DNA of 5,336 bases from Halieaceae bacterium (lineage in GTDB: Bacteria; Pseudomonadota; Gammaproteobacteria; Pseudomonadales; Halieaceae): assembly GCA_002705465.1 (NCBI GenBank), contig PAGS01000038.1, forward strand, positions 15,003-20,338, given 5' to 3'. Below the pieces are notes generated by a model that searched no databases, was not told where the DNA came from, and was given only the letters and a program-made list of their open reading frames with translations. Shown one piece after another: positions 4,796 through 5,336 of this stretch. A program made the translations under genes and the position numbers. Position 1 is the stretch's first letter, and every line of letters starts with the position of its first letter.

Positions 4796-5335
4796 CTAGG
4801 GCGCGAAAAACTGCATGATGGCGCCGTCAGGCGTTTTCACCGAAAACAGTGAGACCTCGCCCATATCACCGATGACAACCTGACTGACATCTCGCCACAA
4901 CTGACCACCGCGGCGGAGCACTGTTGCTCTGGCTTGATCAATGTCCTCCACCGGATAGCGCACGGCGAGAATACCGAGGTTGGGAGCCTCGCACTGATCA
5001 GAATAATCGAAGCCATCGAGACCCATGACCTCAATCATCTCCATCCGGCCAAATTCACCAGCAACGGGGTACACGATGCCGGCACGATAAGGCACGGACG
5101 TGGTAAGACTGAGCGGGATGCCAATCGGCGTGGGCGTCGGGGTTTTGGCGGTGTATGGCTTACCCTTATAAAACGTTTCAAATCCCAAGACCCCGGTGAA
5201 GAAGTCATAGGCCATATCCCGATCGGCAACCATTTGCATCATATTGAAAGGCGCTGTCATCCGCTCAAAATCGGGGATCGCCTTGGGAAGCGGCGGGCTC
5301 AATCGGTCATATGTCTGTACTTGAACCCCATCAGG
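4796..5335 (-). CDS. VOC-family protein, probably two-domain (5' part outside window)
   Basis: The frame is open to the window edge, giving the last 179 residues before TAG at 4796-4798. The first visible residues, PDGVQVQTYDR, read like the closing strand of a preceding VOC domain (typically DPDG..), so the whole protein probably has two such domains. The TTG at 5302-5300 and the ATG after FER are then internal codons. The visible domain begins at MTAPFNMMQMVADRDMAYDFFTGVLGFE and ends with SLFSVKTPDGAIMQFFAP. Its second half starts at NLGILAVRYPVEDIDQARATVLRRGGQLWRDV. VOC proteins bind a divalent metal or small ligand between paired modules; the substrate cannot be told. No signal peptide can be judged. 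A five-pair hairpin ACCAC/GTGGT (4779-4783, 4791-4795) abuts the stop and lacks a T tract, so read-through to the exported VOC gene 62 bp on is expected. Confidence 0.85.
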   Translation of the reverse strand, partial: PDGVQVQTYDRLSPPLPKAIPDFERMTAPFNMMQMVADRDMAYDFFTGVLGFETFYKGKPYTAKTPTPTPIGIPLSLTTSVPYRAGIVYPVAGEFGRMEMIEVMGLDGFDYSDQCEAPNLGILAVRYPVEDIDQARATVLRRGGQLWRDVSQVVIGDMGEVSLFSVKTPDGAIMQFFAP

Positions 5336-5336
5336 T

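Noticed and set aside
1..5336. CRISPR array, complete insertion sequence or known defence system
   Set aside because: No regularly spaced repeats, no transposase frame and no recognisable defence enzyme were found on either strand.

Overview
The window looks like a chromosomal segment of a Gram-negative bacterium, most likely a marine gammaproteobacterium. The basis is the gene types: an exported DUF5117/DUF4953-type zinc metalloprotease, a 90-residue half-size GDT1/UPF0016 protein, an exported VOC-fold protein, and a tRNA-Thr(CGT) close to the E. coli one with an encoded CCA end. The species assignment is inference. The flanks are GC-rich (4381-4440 counts 38 G+C of 60). The middle is a patchwork and much poorer in places (2461-2520 counts 19 of 60).

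Left flank, 1-1313: the first 437 codons of a secreted zinc metalloprotease on the minus strand, cut by the window edge before its HExxH site. Next, 1314-1954 holds no convincing gene. It contains several inverted repeats, a C4G8 tract and a plus-strand intrinsic terminator just ahead of a short Mn2+/Ca2+-exporter-type gene (1955-2227).

Middle, 2228-4038: an AT-rich, accessory-looking stretch. It has a minus-strand pair (a 29-residue single-span membrane protein followed by an orphan four-helix membrane protein), an orphan 80-residue plus-strand protein (3321-3563), and a 107-residue remnant of a tyrosine integrase (3637-3960). The integrase starts 78 bp beyond the 3' end of tRNA-Thr and reads away from it, as in tRNA-targeted genomic islands. 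The simplest reading is an old, decayed integrative element inserted at tRNA-Thr. No clean distal attachment repeat is visible; one diverged tRNA-like stretch (1871-1892) is a weak candidate.

Right flank, 4039-5336: tRNA-Thr with its own probable promoter, whose spacer overlaps the terminator of the gene before it, then two minus-strand VOC-fold (glyoxalase/dioxygenase superfamily) genes. The first to be transcribed (4796-5335) enters from beyond the window and has at least the end of a second domain. The second (4170-4733) is exported. They probably form one transcription unit ending at the hairpin at 4131-4152.

No complete new system can be demonstrated. The points most worth a second look are the integrase start site buried in a 10-bp inverted repeat, the small-protein/membrane-protein pair, the terminator in the leader of the GDT1-type gene, and a pair of interleaved perfect inverted repeats at 3200-3231.
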